Shown here piece after piece: positions 25,583 through 35,080 of a DNA stretch of 64,000 nt. Position numbers and translations under genes: made by a program. The notes under the pieces were generated by a model. That model saw only the letters and a list, made by a program, of their open reading frames with translations, ran no database searches and was not told where the DNA came from. This DNA is from Phormidium tenue FACHB-1052 (GTDB taxonomy: Bacteria > Cyanobacteriota > Cyanobacteriia > Phormidesmidales > Phormidesmidaceae), in assembly GCF_014696675.1 (NCBI RefSeq), contig NZ_JACJQN010000007.1, forward strand, positions 124,001-188,000, written 5' to 3'. The stretch's first letter is position 1; each line of letters begins with the position of its first letter.

Positions 25583-27067
25583 ATGCAGTCTTTACCTGTA
25601 GTGATCATTGGTGGCGGGCCAGCGGGTCTGACCGCAGGCTACGAACTCATGAAGCACGGACAAAAGTCGGTGGTGCTGGAAAAAGCCGACAAGGTGGGGG
25701 GCATTTCTCGCACTGAAACCTATAAAGGCTACCGCTTTGACATCGGCGGCCACCGCTTTTTCACCAAAGTTACCGAAGTACAGGCGGTGTGGAAAGAGAT
25801 TTTGGGCGACGACTTTATCCAGACGCCGCGACTGTCGCGGATTTATTATGACAACAAGTTTTACGACTATCCGCTGTCGCTGATGAAGACGCTCAAAAAT
25901 CTCGGCCCCGTCACCAGTGCCTTGATTCTCTTTAGCTATCTCAAGGCCAAAGGGCAAAAATATATGAACCCAGACTTTGAGGCCGAAACCTTTGAAGAAT
26001 GGGTAATCGACTGCTTTGGCGAACGGCTCTATCGGATTTTCTTTAAGACCTATACCGAAAAGGTTTGGGGCATTCCGTGCAGCCAGATTCGCGCCGACTG
26101 GGCGGCCCAGCGCATTCAAAACATGTCGCTCAAGCAGGCAGTGATTAACGCCATTTTTGGCAGCCAAAATGCCAAGAGCCTGATCAAAAAGTTTGACTAT
26201 CCCCGGCTTGGCCCCGGCATGATGTGGGAGCGCTGTCAGGATCTGCTCGATATGCACGGTTCGCCCGTCCACCTCAACACAGAGGTAGTGCGGGTCGAGC
26301 GGCAGGGCAAGCGCATTACCAAAGTGGTGGCGAAACAGGGCGATCAAACCTTTGACCTGGTGGGCGAATATTTCATCAACTCCATGCCCATTTCTCTGCT
26401 GCTGAATCGCCTCGATCCGCTGCCCCCCGAAGAGGTGCTGGCGGCGGCGCGGGGGCTCAAATATCGCGACTTTTTAATTGTGTCGCTGATTATCGACAAC
26501 CCCGATCTCTTCCCCGACAACTGGCTCTACATTCACAGCCCTGAGTTTAAGGTGGGGCGCATTCAAAACTTTAAGAATTGGAGCCCCGAAATGGTGCCCG
26601 ACCCCAGCAAAACCTGCCTGGGCATGGAGTATTTTTGCAGCGAAGGCGATGACCTGTGGGAAATGCCCGACCAGCAGTTGATTGAGCTGGCGTCGGCAGA
26701 AATTGCTCGCCTGGGGCTGGGGGTCAAGCGCGAGGATGTGGAAGACGGCTGCGTGATTCGCCAATTTAAGGCCTACCCAGTGTACGACGGTGAGTACCGG
26801 CAGCATCTTCAGGTGCTAGAAGACTACATTCGCGGCTTTGAGAATCTACAAACCGTGGGCCGCAACGGCATGCACCGCTATAACAATCAGGATCACTCAA
26901 TGCTGTCGGCGCTGCTGGCCGCCAAAAACATCGTGGGCGAAAACCACGACATCTGGAACATCAATGTCGAGCGATCGTACCACGAGAACTTTACCGACCA
27001 GGAGTGGTCAAAGCTGCGTGGGGGCAAACTGGTGCCCGATGGTCAATCAGTGCCCCAGGCCGTCTAG
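25583..27067 (+). CDS. UDP-galactopyranose-mutase-like/protoporphyrinogen-oxidase-like flavoprotein
   Basis: The product has 494 residues. The N-terminus VVIIGGGPAGLTAGYELMK binds FAD and is followed by VGGISRTETYKGYRFDIGGHRFF, a hallmark shared by UDP-galactopyranose mutases and related polysaccharide-cluster flavoproteins. Later motifs include YTEKVWGIPCSQIRADWAAQR and AYPVYDGEY. It may isomerise or otherwise modify a nucleotide sugar. Exact substrate is not determined. The ATG at 25583 has GGAG 9 bases upstream; the in-frame upstream start at 25523 would add a short hydrophobic tail and overlap is unlikely. Confidence 0.85.
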   Translation: MQSLPVVIIGGGPAGLTAGYELMKHGQKSVVLEKADKVGGISRTETYKGYRFDIGGHRFFTKVTEVQAVWKEILGDDFIQTPRLSRIYYDNKFYDYPLSLMKTLKNLGPVTSALILFSYLKAKGQKYMNPDFEAETFEEWVIDCFGERLYRIFFKTYTEKVWGIPCSQIRADWAAQRIQNMSLKQAVINAIFGSQNAKSLIKKFDYPRLGPGMMWERCQDLLDMHGSPVHLNTEVVRVERQGKRITKVVAKQGDQTFDLVGEYFINSMPISLLLNRLDPLPPEEVLAAARGLKYRDFLIVSLIIDNPDLFPDNWLYIHSPEFKVGRIQNFKNWSPEMVPDPSKTCLGMEYFCSEGDDLWEMPDQQLIELASAEIARLGLGVKREDVEDGCVIRQFKAYPVYDGEYRQHLQVLEDYIRGFENLQTVGRNGMHRYNNQDHSMLSALLAAKNIVGENHDIWNINVERSYHENFTDQEWSKLRGGKLVPDGQSVPQAV

Positions 27068-27185
27068 CTGACGAACCGCAGGGACAAACGGCGGCTTTTC
27101 CTGTAAAAGAAGCGGCGTTATCGATACCTTTCGGTCTCTATAACTCTCCCCCAAAAGACTCTCAATGCGGAAGGATGGTTGATCT

Positions 27186-28280
27186 ATGACAGTGCCAAAC
27201 GTAACCCTGGTGGTCTCGCCCCGGGAGCGCTTTAGCTATACGCAAACCTCTTTAGAGAGCATCTATAAGCACACTCAGATGCCCTTTAAGCTGGTGTACG
27301 TAGATGGCAACTCGCCCAAACCTGTGGCCGAGTATCTGGCAGCCCAGGCCATCGAAAAAGGATTTGAGCGGGTGCGGGTGAATCACTTTCTTACCCCCAA
27401 CCAGGCCAGAAATATTGGCTTGGCCCGAGTTGATACGCCCTACGTTGTCTTTGTAGACAATGATGTAGTGGTATCACCGGGCTGGCTTGAGGCGCTAGTG
27501 CAGTGCGCCGATGAAACGGGGGCTGCCATTGTGGGGCCGCTCACCTGCCAGGATGAGCCGGTGCATGAGACCATTCACTTTGCCAACGGTGAGGCCCGCA
27601 TCATTGTCGATGTGAAGGGGCGGCGGCGACTGCGGGAAAAAATGTGTCGCCAGGGGCAGCGGGTCGCCCAGGTGGCCCACAAACTAGAGCGCACTCCGGC
27701 GGAACTGGTGGAGTTTCACTGCATGCTGGTGCGCACTAGCGTGTTTGAGCAGCTGGGGCCGCTCGATGAAGGCTTTCTCAACACCAAGGAGCATGTGGAT
27801 CTGTGCCTGGGGGTGGCCCAGGCGGGGGGGACAATTTATTTTGAACCCACGTCGGTGATTACCTACGTGCCGGGCATTGCCTGGAGCTGGGCCGATCTGC
27901 ACCTCTACATGCTGCGCTGGAGCGACGCTTGGGAGCAGGAGAGTTTGGTGCACCTGCGTCAGAAGTGGAATTTGCCTGAGGATGTCTACTTTAGCCAGAA
28001 GCTCAAAGCCCTGGGCTGGCGGCGGCGCAGAATGATTCTTTCGCCGCTGCTGCACCGGATGACCTTTGGGCTGGTGAAAAATCGGCTGGTAGAAAAGGTG
28101 CTGATGTACGGGGCGCTGGCACCGGTCGATCGGGTGCTCAACCGCTATTTGACGAGTCGCCACGCTCGTCTGTGGCTACAGCCGCAGCGAGCCAGTGCCG
28201 TGGAGCCACCTCGCCTGGTGGCTGAACTACCGGCGCGATCGCCCCAGGAGACGGTGCATGAAAATTCTTCTGCTGCATGA
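27186..28280 (+). CDS. Family-2-type glycosyltransferase
   Basis: The product has 364 residues. The catalytic fold is shown by TLVVSPRERFSYTQTSLES, VYVDGNSP, NQARNIGLARVDTPYVVFVDND (read in parts; DND is the metal motif) and KEHVDLCLGVAQAGG. The C-terminal tail is basic. There are no membrane segments. It transfers a sugar in polysaccharide assembly. The last 23 bases overlap the start of the next gene, so translation of the two is probably coupled. Confidence 0.85.
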   Translation: MTVPNVTLVVSPRERFSYTQTSLESIYKHTQMPFKLVYVDGNSPKPVAEYLAAQAIEKGFERVRVNHFLTPNQARNIGLARVDTPYVVFVDNDVVVSPGWLEALVQCADETGAAIVGPLTCQDEPVHETIHFANGEARIIVDVKGRRRLREKMCRQGQRVAQVAHKLERTPAELVEFHCMLVRTSVFEQLGPLDEGFLNTKEHVDLCLGVAQAGGTIYFEPTSVITYVPGIAWSWADLHLYMLRWSDAWEQESLVHLRQKWNLPEDVYFSQKLKALGWRRRRMILSPLLHRMTFGLVKNRLVEKVLMYGALAPVDRVLNRYLTSRHARLWLQPQRASAVEPPRLVAELPARSPQETVHENSSAA

Positions 28281-29487
28281 TTACGGCACCGCCAGCGGCG
28301 GGGCTGAGCTGCAAATGCTGTCGCTGCGCCAGGGGTTGAGCGATCGCGGCCACCAGGTGCGGCTGTTTGCTAGCAGTGCCATGCCCGTAGCAGGACACGA
28401 TCAGCTGGCGGATGACACCTGCTTTGGCACCACCTCGCGGTTGCAAGTGCTGACTCAAACCGCCAACCCCTCGGCCTACTGGCGGCTACGACGGGTGCTG
28501 CGGGAGTTTCAGCCCGACGTGGTGCACATTCGCATGTTTATGTGGCAGCTATCGCCGCTGATTTTGCCGCTGCTGCGGCAGGTGCCCTGCATCTACCAGA
28601 CGGCGGTGTACAAGGCCATTTGTCCGGCGGGCACCAAAGTGCTGCCCGATGGCAGTCCGTGCCAGGTGAACCCTGGGCGGGTGTGCCTAACCACCGGCTG
28701 TCTTACCCCCCAAACCTGGACGGCGCTGATGGTGCAGCACCAGCTCTGGCAGCGCTGGCGCGGAGCCATTGACCGAGTCGTGGCCCTCAGCCAGGGGATG
28801 AAAGCCCAGCTAGAGCAGGCGGGGCTGAGCCCGGTGGAGGTGATTTACAACGGCGTGCCGGTGCGCGACCCGCGCCCCGCTCTCAGCGACCCGCCCACGG
28901 TCGTTTTTGCCGGGCGGTTGGTACCCGAGAAGGGGGTGGATGTACTGCTGAAGGCGTTTGCTGTGGCGCGTTCCCACATCCCTACCGCCCAATTGCTGAT
29001 CGCGGGTCAGGGGCCAGAGGCAGAATCTCTCAAGGCCTTGGCCCAGCAGCTTGGCCTGGGAGGGAGCGTTACCTGGCTGGGGCATGTGTCGCGACCTGAG
29101 CTCGAAGCCCACTTTGACCACGCCTGGGTGCAGGCGGTGCCCTCCCAGTGGGAGGAGCCCTTTGGCAATGTCACCACCGAGGCGATGATGCGGGGGACGA
29201 CGGTGGTGGCCAGCGCCGTGGGAGCCCAGCCCGAGATCATCCACGCCGATCGCACCGGATTTTTGGTGCATCCCAGCGATGCCGAGGGCTGGGGCGATCG
29301 CCTCACCCGGCTGCTGCAAGACCGAGAGCTGGCGGAGGCGATGGGCAGGGCAGGGCGCGATCGCGCCCTAGCGCAGTTTAGCGAAGCCAGCCGCACCGAC
29401 CAGTTTTTAGCTCTTTATCGGCAAATTCAGGCCCAATATGCCAAAAATCTGGTTCCCGTTGTCCATCCAAATCTCAGCTCGCTATGA
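28258..29487 (+). CDS. Family-4 glycosyltransferase
   Basis: The product has 409 residues with the two-domain GT-B layout. The N-terminal MKILLLHDYGTASGGAELQM is the acceptor-side glycine loop. The C-terminal domain has VVFAGRLVPEKGVDVLLKAF, LLIAGQGPEAESLKAL, WEEPFGNVTTEAMMRGTTVVAS and GAQPEIIHADRTGFLV, including the E-x7-E motif. A Cys-rich insert (CPAGTKVLPDGSPCQ...CLTTGC) in the N-terminal domain is seen in some of these enzymes. The ATG at 28258 has CAGGAG 8 bases upstream. The stop overlaps the next ATG as ATGA. Confidence 0.92.
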   Translation: MKILLLHDYGTASGGAELQMLSLRQGLSDRGHQVRLFASSAMPVAGHDQLADDTCFGTTSRLQVLTQTANPSAYWRLRRVLREFQPDVVHIRMFMWQLSPLILPLLRQVPCIYQTAVYKAICPAGTKVLPDGSPCQVNPGRVCLTTGCLTPQTWTALMVQHQLWQRWRGAIDRVVALSQGMKAQLEQAGLSPVEVIYNGVPVRDPRPALSDPPTVVFAGRLVPEKGVDVLLKAFAVARSHIPTAQLLIAGQGPEAESLKALAQQLGLGGSVTWLGHVSRPELEAHFDHAWVQAVPSQWEEPFGNVTTEAMMRGTTVVASAVGAQPEIIHADRTGFLVHPSDAEGWGDRLTRLLQDRELAEAMGRAGRDRALAQFSEASRTDQFLALYRQIQAQYAKNLVPVVHPNLSSL

Positions 29488-30416
29488 CTAGCCCACAGCT
29501 CAGTATCATCATTCCCACCCACAACCGGCCTGAGCTGCTGCGCCGCGCCGTGGCCAGCGCCCTGGGTCAAACTGTGACCGACCTGGAGGTGATCGTAGTC
29601 GATGACGGCTCTACTCCGGCAGTGAGCCTTCCCCCCCAGGAGCGGCTGCGGGTGATTCGCCTAGAGCCGAATCAGGGCGGGGCCATGGCCCGCAACCAGG
29701 GTGCCCTGGCCGCCAGCGCCCGGTGGATCACCTACCTCGACGACGACGATGTCTTGCAGCCCGATATGGCCGAAAAAGCCCTGGGAGCAATTCAGCGTAT
29801 TCCCTCAGACCTCCCCACTCCGGTGGGGCTGCTGTTTGGCCTCAGCATTGTCAACAGCCGAGGACGAATTCTCGAAACCCATCTGCCCCCCACCTTGCCG
29901 AAAGGATCGCACTTCTGCTTGGAGAAAATTCCCCCCGGTACGTCCTTTTTTACTAAGCAAAGTTTGGTGGTGGAGCGCGAGGTGCTGCTGGGCATGGGCG
30001 GCTTTGACCCCAGCTTTAGCTCACGGGTGCACACCGAACTCTTTTTGCGGCTCAACCCGGTGTGCTCGCTGTGGGGCATTCCCGAGGTGACCTACCACCT
30101 GTCGACCCACGAGGGCAATCGGGTGTCGTCAAACCCCCAGCGGCGGCAGCAGAGTTTTGAACAGCTTTTGGCCAAGCACTGCGAGGTGTTTGCTCACCAG
30201 CCCCGCCAGACCGTGGCCGATTTTGTCTTTAACCACGCCGTCATGCTTCAGCGCAGCGGCCAGGGGTGGGCAGCCACTCAAGCCTGGGGCCAGGCGTTTG
30301 CCATTCACCCGGTGCAGGCGATCGCCCGGCTGGGCTCTCCTTACAAGCGGCGGGTGCTCAAAACCCTGGCTACCCTCAGGGCCAGCCTTCCCCAGCTCGC
30401 ATCGAACGCGCGTTGA
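29484..30416 (+). CDS. Family-2 glycosyltransferase
   Basis: The product has 310 residues. Its GT-A motifs are LSIIIPTHNRPELLRRAVAS, VIVVDDGSTPAV, GGAMARNQGALAASARWITYLDDDDVLQ (in parts; DDDD region binds metal) and FSSRVHTELFLRLN. No membrane segments are visible. It is coupled to the preceding gene by an ATGA overlap, so the two probably act on consecutive steps of one glycan. Confidence 0.9.
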   Translation: MTSPQLSIIIPTHNRPELLRRAVASALGQTVTDLEVIVVDDGSTPAVSLPPQERLRVIRLEPNQGGAMARNQGALAASARWITYLDDDDVLQPDMAEKALGAIQRIPSDLPTPVGLLFGLSIVNSRGRILETHLPPTLPKGSHFCLEKIPPGTSFFTKQSLVVEREVLLGMGGFDPSFSSRVHTELFLRLNPVCSLWGIPEVTYHLSTHEGNRVSSNPQRRQQSFEQLLAKHCEVFAHQPRQTVADFVFNHAVMLQRSGQGWAATQAWGQAFAIHPVQAIARLGSPYKRRVLKTLATLRASLPQLASNAR

Positions 30417-30459
30417 GCAGGACGTTGACATTGCCGTTTTCACCATCAGCGGAGGTTAC

Positions 30460-30627
30460 ATGATTACCGACATGTTGGCCATGGGGGAGCAGACCCAGCG
30501 GCAAGCGCAGGTGGTGGTGATCGCCTCCATCGCTGGAGTGGAGGTGAACGTGGCGTTTGCCCTTTTGGCCCAGCGGCTGGGCGAGCAGCGGCCAGCCGTT
30601 GCTACCTCCCTCGATCGTGGCGTTTAG
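30460..30627 (+). CDS. Possible 55-residue protein inside the polysaccharide locus
   Basis: The frame starts with an ATG preceded by GGAGG at 30451-30455, one of the best ribosome sites in the locus. It encodes MITDMLAMGEQTQRQAQVVV followed by a hydrophobic-to-amphipathic stretch IASIAGVEVNVAFALLAQRL. It is 33 bases before the flippase gene. I do not know a homologue. It may be a real small protein or a leader for the flippase gene. Confidence 0.4.
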   Translation: MITDMLAMGEQTQRQAQVVVIASIAGVEVNVAFALLAQRLGEQRPAVATSLDRGV

Positions 30628-30659
30628 TCAGGCAAAATCCACCCAGGACACCTAACGCT

Positions 30660-32174
30660 ATGACTAAATCTGAACACCACTTTGAAACCACGGCACTCCA
30701 GGCCAACTTGACTAGGCGATCGGTGCAGTCGGGCATGGTCGCCATAGCGGCCCAGCCGATTAAGCTGGTAATTGGCATTGTAGGCACGGCAGTGCTGGCC
30801 CGTCTGCTGGTGCCTGCCGATTTTGGCCTGCTGGCCATGGCGCAACCCCTGCTCACCATGGTCGATAGCCTCAGTAATCTAGGCCTAGAAACGGCCACCG
30901 TGCAGCGACAAGACCTCAACCAGGAGCAGGCCAGCGCCATGTTCTGGCTGTCGCTGAAGATCAACGCCCTGGTAATTGGCGGCATGGTGCTGTGCGGCCC
31001 GCTGCTGTCGCGGTTCTATGGCCAGCCAGAGCTGACGGCCATGGTGCTCTGTCTAGCGATTGGAGCCAGCAGTCTGTGCCTGTCGTTTCAGCACCTGTCG
31101 CTGCTGAAGCGGCAGATGAAATTTGAGCTGCTGACTACCGTGGAAGTGGTGGCGATGGGGCTGAGTACGGTGGTGGCGATCGCCGCTGCCTGGTACGGCT
31201 TAGGCTACTGGGCCTTGGTGTTGCAGCTCACCGTGCTTCAGGTGGTGAAAGGTGTTGCCTACTGGCTGGTCTGCGACTGGCGGCCCCAGCGCCTGACGGG
31301 GGAGTCTTCGTTTAAAACCGATCTGCGATCGACCCTCTCCTACGGGGCTCATCTAACCGGCTTTCGGGTGATCAGTCGCCTGGGTATGAAAATGGATCAG
31401 GTGTTGCTGGGCTACTCGGGTGGAGCCAGCGCCCTGGGGATTTATTCAATGGCCTATCAGTGGGCCTATTTTCCCTTTTGGCAGATCTACTACCCACTGT
31501 TTGACGTGGCGGTGTCGAGCCTGAGCCGCAGCCTGGCTGAGCCTGAGCGCTACCGCCTCTACTGTCGGCGGGGGCTGATGCTAATTTTTGCAGTGTGTAT
31601 GCCAGCGCTGGCCTACCTATTTGTCACGGCGGATGCGGTGACGCGGCTGATGCTGGGCGACCAATGGCTGGAGATGATCCCCATGTTTCGGGTGTTGCTG
31701 GTGGCCGTGTTTGTAGGGGCCATGTACCGCGTCACCAAATGGATCTATGTCTCCAGTGGCGAAACCAAGCGGCAGTTTCACTGGAGCCTGATTCACACCC
31801 CGGTGATGATTGTCGCCACGGTGATTGGCCTGCGCTGGGGGGCCTTTGGGGTAGCGGTGGGCTACACCGTCAGCATGGGCCTGCTGAGCTACCCGGCGGT
31901 GGTGCACTGCGTGCATAAGTCGCCCATTACCCTAGGGGATTTTTTGGGATCGCTGGTTCGACCGGCGATCGCATCCCTGGCGTCAGCGGTGCTGCTGTAC
32001 CTGGCGACCTGGGCGCTGCCCCCAAGTTCGGTCTTGGTGGTGGGTCTGCTGATTCAAGGATTGATCTATAGCTTTGCCTACATCAGTATTTGGCTGCTTT
32101 TGCCGGGCGGCTACCGCGAAGCCAAGGGCATGATTCAGCTTTTGCTCAAGGCCAAATCAAAGCCCGCTCGATAA
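30660..32174 (+). CDS. Polysaccharide flippase (Wzx-like, MOP superfamily)
   Basis: The product has 504 residues and about twelve to fourteen membrane segments. The N-terminal SVQSGMVAIAAQPIKLVIGI and VLARLLVPADFGLLAMAQPL are typical of the polysaccharide-synthesis/lipopolysaccharide flippase branch. It would move a lipid-linked oligosaccharide across the inner membrane, fitting its place among glycosyltransferases. No polymerase of the Wzy type or chain-length regulator is seen in the window. Confidence 0.9.
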   Translation: MTKSEHHFETTALQANLTRRSVQSGMVAIAAQPIKLVIGIVGTAVLARLLVPADFGLLAMAQPLLTMVDSLSNLGLETATVQRQDLNQEQASAMFWLSLKINALVIGGMVLCGPLLSRFYGQPELTAMVLCLAIGASSLCLSFQHLSLLKRQMKFELLTTVEVVAMGLSTVVAIAAAWYGLGYWALVLQLTVLQVVKGVAYWLVCDWRPQRLTGESSFKTDLRSTLSYGAHLTGFRVISRLGMKMDQVLLGYSGGASALGIYSMAYQWAYFPFWQIYYPLFDVAVSSLSRSLAEPERYRLYCRRGLMLIFAVCMPALAYLFVTADAVTRLMLGDQWLEMIPMFRVLLVAVFVGAMYRVTKWIYVSSGETKRQFHWSLIHTPVMIVATVIGLRWGAFGVAVGYTVSMGLLSYPAVVHCVHKSPITLGDFLGSLVRPAIASLASAVLLYLATWALPPSSVLVVGLLIQGLIYSFAYISIWLLLPGGYREAKGMIQLLLKAKSKPAR

Positions 32175-32255
32175 CGTTTTGGGGTTTCTCAGCCCAGGGC
32201 TAACAGCCCACCCGTTCTGCCTGTCTGTTCCTCGTAGATTTATTGAAATTCAGCA

Positions 32256-33167
32256 ATGACACCCTACATCTTTTCCATTGTGATTCCGACCTACAATCGG
32301 CCTGAGCGGCTGACTAGCTGCTTGCAAAGCCTCACCCGGCTTGACTACCCGCGCGATCGCTTTGAGGTGATTGTGGTCGATGACGGCAACGCCCAGCCCC
32401 TGGCCCCCACGGTCAAACCCTTTGAGGCGCACCTCAACCTGACGCTGCTGCGGCAGGTCAACAGCGGCCCGGCCCAGGCCCGCAACGCCGGGGCCGCCCG
32501 CGCCCAGGGCCAGTACCTGGTGTTTACCGACGACGACTGCCAGCCCCACCCTGGCTGGCTCAATGCCATGGCCGCCCAGCTAAAGCATCAGCCTCGGGCC
32601 TTGGTGGGCGGCCACACCATCAATGCCTTACCCGACAACCTCTTCTCTACGGCTAGCCAGCTGCTGATCGACTACCTCTACGACTATTACAACAGCCGAC
32701 AGGCACCCAGTTTCTTTGCCTCTAACAACTTTGCCATGGCCACCGAGCAGTTTCGGCAGGTGGGGGGGTTTGACACGTCCTTTCCGCTGGCGGCGGGGGA
32801 AGACCGGGAGTTTTGCGATCGCTGGCTCCAGCAGGGGCTACCGATGGCCTACGCCCCCGAGGCACGGGTTGACCATAGCCACTACCTATCGCTGCGGCGG
32901 TTTTGGCGGCAGCACTTTAACTACGGGCGGGGGGCCTACTGCTTTCACCAGGTGCGGGCTCGTCGGGCCGCTGCCCAGGTCAAGGTTGAGCCCCTGGAGT
33001 TTTACTGGCGGCTGCTGACCTATCCCCTCGCAGGGCAGCCCCAGATTCAGGGCATGCTGCTGTCGGGGCTGCTGTTTTTATCCCAGGTGGCCAACGTGGT
33101 GGGCTTTTTTTGGGAGCGCACCCAGCAAAAACTGCCCCCCGCATCGGCCCCCGCTGCCTCTTGCTGA
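32256..33167 (+). CDS. Family-2 glycosyltransferase
   Basis: The product has 303 residues. Motifs are FSIVIPTYNRPERLTSCLQS, VIVVDDGNAQPL, GPAQARNAGAARAQGQYLVF followed by TDDDCQPHPGWL, and GGFDTSFPLAAGEDREFCDR. The C-terminus has one hydrophobic segment (about 258-280) that may touch the membrane. It belongs to the polysaccharide locus. Confidence 0.9.
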   Translation: MTPYIFSIVIPTYNRPERLTSCLQSLTRLDYPRDRFEVIVVDDGNAQPLAPTVKPFEAHLNLTLLRQVNSGPAQARNAGAARAQGQYLVFTDDDCQPHPGWLNAMAAQLKHQPRALVGGHTINALPDNLFSTASQLLIDYLYDYYNSRQAPSFFASNNFAMATEQFRQVGGFDTSFPLAAGEDREFCDRWLQQGLPMAYAPEARVDHSHYLSLRRFWRQHFNYGRGAYCFHQVRARRAAAQVKVEPLEFYWRLLTYPLAGQPQIQGMLLSGLLFLSQVANVVGFFWERTQQKLPPASAPAASC

Positions 33168-33218
33168 GTTTTTCTGATCCGCCTGCATCGCCAGCCTGCT
33201 TTACCTAGGGGTTCTCCC

Positions 33219-34442
33219 ATGAAACTGCAATCCTTTAGCCATTCCCAACAAAAAGTCTTCTTTCTCTGCGCCATTACAGCCATTTATCTAGCGATCGTGG
33301 CCTGGCTCGATTTTTTGCAGGGCCCTGCCTGGTGGGATGAAGCCGATTTTTGGAAGTCGAGCCTGACCTTTAGCGATAGCTTGCTGCCATCGCTCGCTGA
33401 CCTGCGGGAGTACTACAGCCTCAACACCCCGCTGCCCTTCATGGTGTTTGGGTTTTTAGAATACCTGTTTAAACAGGGTATGGTGGCCGGTCGCCTGCTA
33501 AATTTAGTGCTGTCTTTGGGGATTGTGGCCACCATCGGCTGGCCCAGCAAAGACCGGGGCGGGCGAGCGCTGCTGTGCCTGCTGGGCCTGTTTTTGTGCC
33601 CCTACTTTCTCTTTCTCAGCGGGCGGCTCTATACCGAGATGATTGCCTGCACCTGGGTGCTGCTGGGGTTGGTCGCCTACGTCCGCGATCGCCACTGGGT
33701 GAGCTGCCTGGCCTTTGTGCTGGCGATCGCCTCGCGGCAGTACATGCTGGCCTTTCCAGCGGCGATCGCCACCTACGAATTTTTGGCGATTGCCAACCAG
33801 TACCGCAAGGGGCAGCCCGTCAGCCTGCGCCAGCACCAGTGCTGGCTGGCCCCGGCGGTCGCCAGCCTGTCGTTTTTGGGCTGGGTGGCCCTGTTTGGCG
33901 GGCTGGCCCCCGCTGATGCGATCGCCGACAAATCGCCCGATGTGCAAAAGAGCACCCTGGCCCTCACCCCCGGCGGGGCGATCAACTTTCTGGCCTTTGT
34001 CGGAGCCTACATTGTAATTCCAGAATTTTTGCTGTTTCGCCCCGCCGCCCCCCGGCAAGCCCTGCGCCACCACTGGAAAAAATGGCTGCTGATTGCGGCG
34101 GGCCTGCTCGTGGCTTGCCTGGTGTTTCCGCCCCTAGACACCCCCTACGGCAACATGGGCAAGGTGGCCGACCTGCTGCCGTTTTACGGGCTGGTGATGG
34201 CGATGTACTACGGTCTGGCCCTGATCACCTGCCTGCGCTTTGCCAAGCCAGATCTGCTGTTCTGGATCCTGGCCTTCAATGCCCTGATCATGATGAAAGC
34301 CATCCCCTGGGATCGCTACGTGCTGCCCCTAGTCGTGGCCTTTTGGTATCTCAAATCCATCCGCTATCCTGGCACCGACGCCCAGCCCACAGGTGACAAC
34401 GGCCCCCAGCCCGCGCTAGAGCAGACGCTAGCAGAGCCATAG
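33219..34442 (+). CDS. Polytopic membrane protein, GT-C glycosyltransferase-like
   Basis: The product has 407 residues and about ten membrane segments. The first periplasmic loop carries WWDEADFW (about 37-44), an acidic motif in the place where GT-C enzymes (ArnT/PMT-like) bind the lipid-phosphate sugar donor. Other similarity is weak, so the call rests on topology and this loop. It would add a sugar on the outer face of the inner membrane. It is the last gene of the locus; the psaK terminator lies after it. Confidence 0.6.
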   Translation: MKLQSFSHSQQKVFFLCAITAIYLAIVAWLDFLQGPAWWDEADFWKSSLTFSDSLLPSLADLREYYSLNTPLPFMVFGFLEYLFKQGMVAGRLLNLVLSLGIVATIGWPSKDRGGRALLCLLGLFLCPYFLFLSGRLYTEMIACTWVLLGLVAYVRDRHWVSCLAFVLAIASRQYMLAFPAAIATYEFLAIANQYRKGQPVSLRQHQCWLAPAVASLSFLGWVALFGGLAPADAIADKSPDVQKSTLALTPGGAINFLAFVGAYIVIPEFLLFRPAAPRQALRHHWKKWLLIAAGLLVACLVFPPLDTPYGNMGKVADLLPFYGLVMAMYYGLALITCLRFAKPDLLFWILAFNALIMMKAIPWDRYVLPLVVAFWYLKSIRYPGTDAQPTGDNGPQPALEQTLAEP

Positions 34443-34502
34443 AGGCAGCGATCGCTCAATTAACCTCTAATCAGCGCAGCGCTTGGCCTAGCACCAAAAC
34501 AA

Positions 34503-34535
34503 ATCCCCAGGAGGTTGTTCACCTTTCCTGGGGAT
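34503..34535 (-). terminator. Intrinsic terminator of psaK
   Basis: ATCCCCAGGA (34503-34512) pairs perfectly with TCCTGGGGAT (34526-34535). On the minus strand it follows the psaK stop by 22 bases and runs into TTTGTTTT. Confidence 0.75.
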
Positions 34536-34557
34536 GAAAAAGCTAGCTCAAGCCAGA

Positions 34558-34833
34558 TTAGAGAACACCCAGATTCGCCAGGCCCAAAATTACCCCAGTC
34601 CCAATTAGGTGGCCAAAGCTAGTGGTAGCCAGCACGGCGGGTAGGCCAAAGTTCCCAAAGAGGGATGGCGAGGGCATTGCGGGCGGTGCACTCGGGTACT
34701 TGATGGTGAACTTGCCGATGGCGATGGCCAAGATATTGCAGAGAATCATCACGACGGCCACTTTAGGGCTCCATTCGAGCGTATTTGGAACCGCAGCTAA
34801 AATCGGTAGGAATGCCAATGTACCAGCCTCCAT
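34558..34833 (-). CDS. psaK: Photosystem I subunit PsaK
   Basis: The product has 91 residues with two membrane helices. It carries the family blocks EWSPKVAVVMILCNILAIAI, PSLFGNFGLPAVLATTSFGH and LIGTGVILGLANLGVL. PsaK sits at the periphery of photosystem I, binds chlorophyll and takes part in energy transfer from antennae. No strong ribosome site precedes the ATG at 34833; an upstream in-frame start at 34857 would add eight residues. Confidence 0.92.
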   Translation of the reverse strand: MEAGTLAFLPILAAVPNTLEWSPKVAVVMILCNILAIAIGKFTIKYPSAPPAMPSPSLFGNFGLPAVLATTSFGHLIGTGVILGLANLGVL

Positions 34834-35080
34834 AAATGCAGTGGAACGGCAAATCAATTGCCTAGGCCCACTTTTTCATGGAGCCAGGAAATTCTGTCGG
34901 CAGCTGTTGCAAGACTTTACAATTTATAGGACAGATGCTCACGGCTGAGCCAGGAGAATTGAGCGAATAGACGCCTAGGATCGCTGCTCTAACTCCTGAA
35001 TTATTGGGCGATCGCGACCAACCAAGGCCGCCCCTAAACCTGTTCAGCCGACGGCTCACCCGCGAGGTAAACACAATTTT

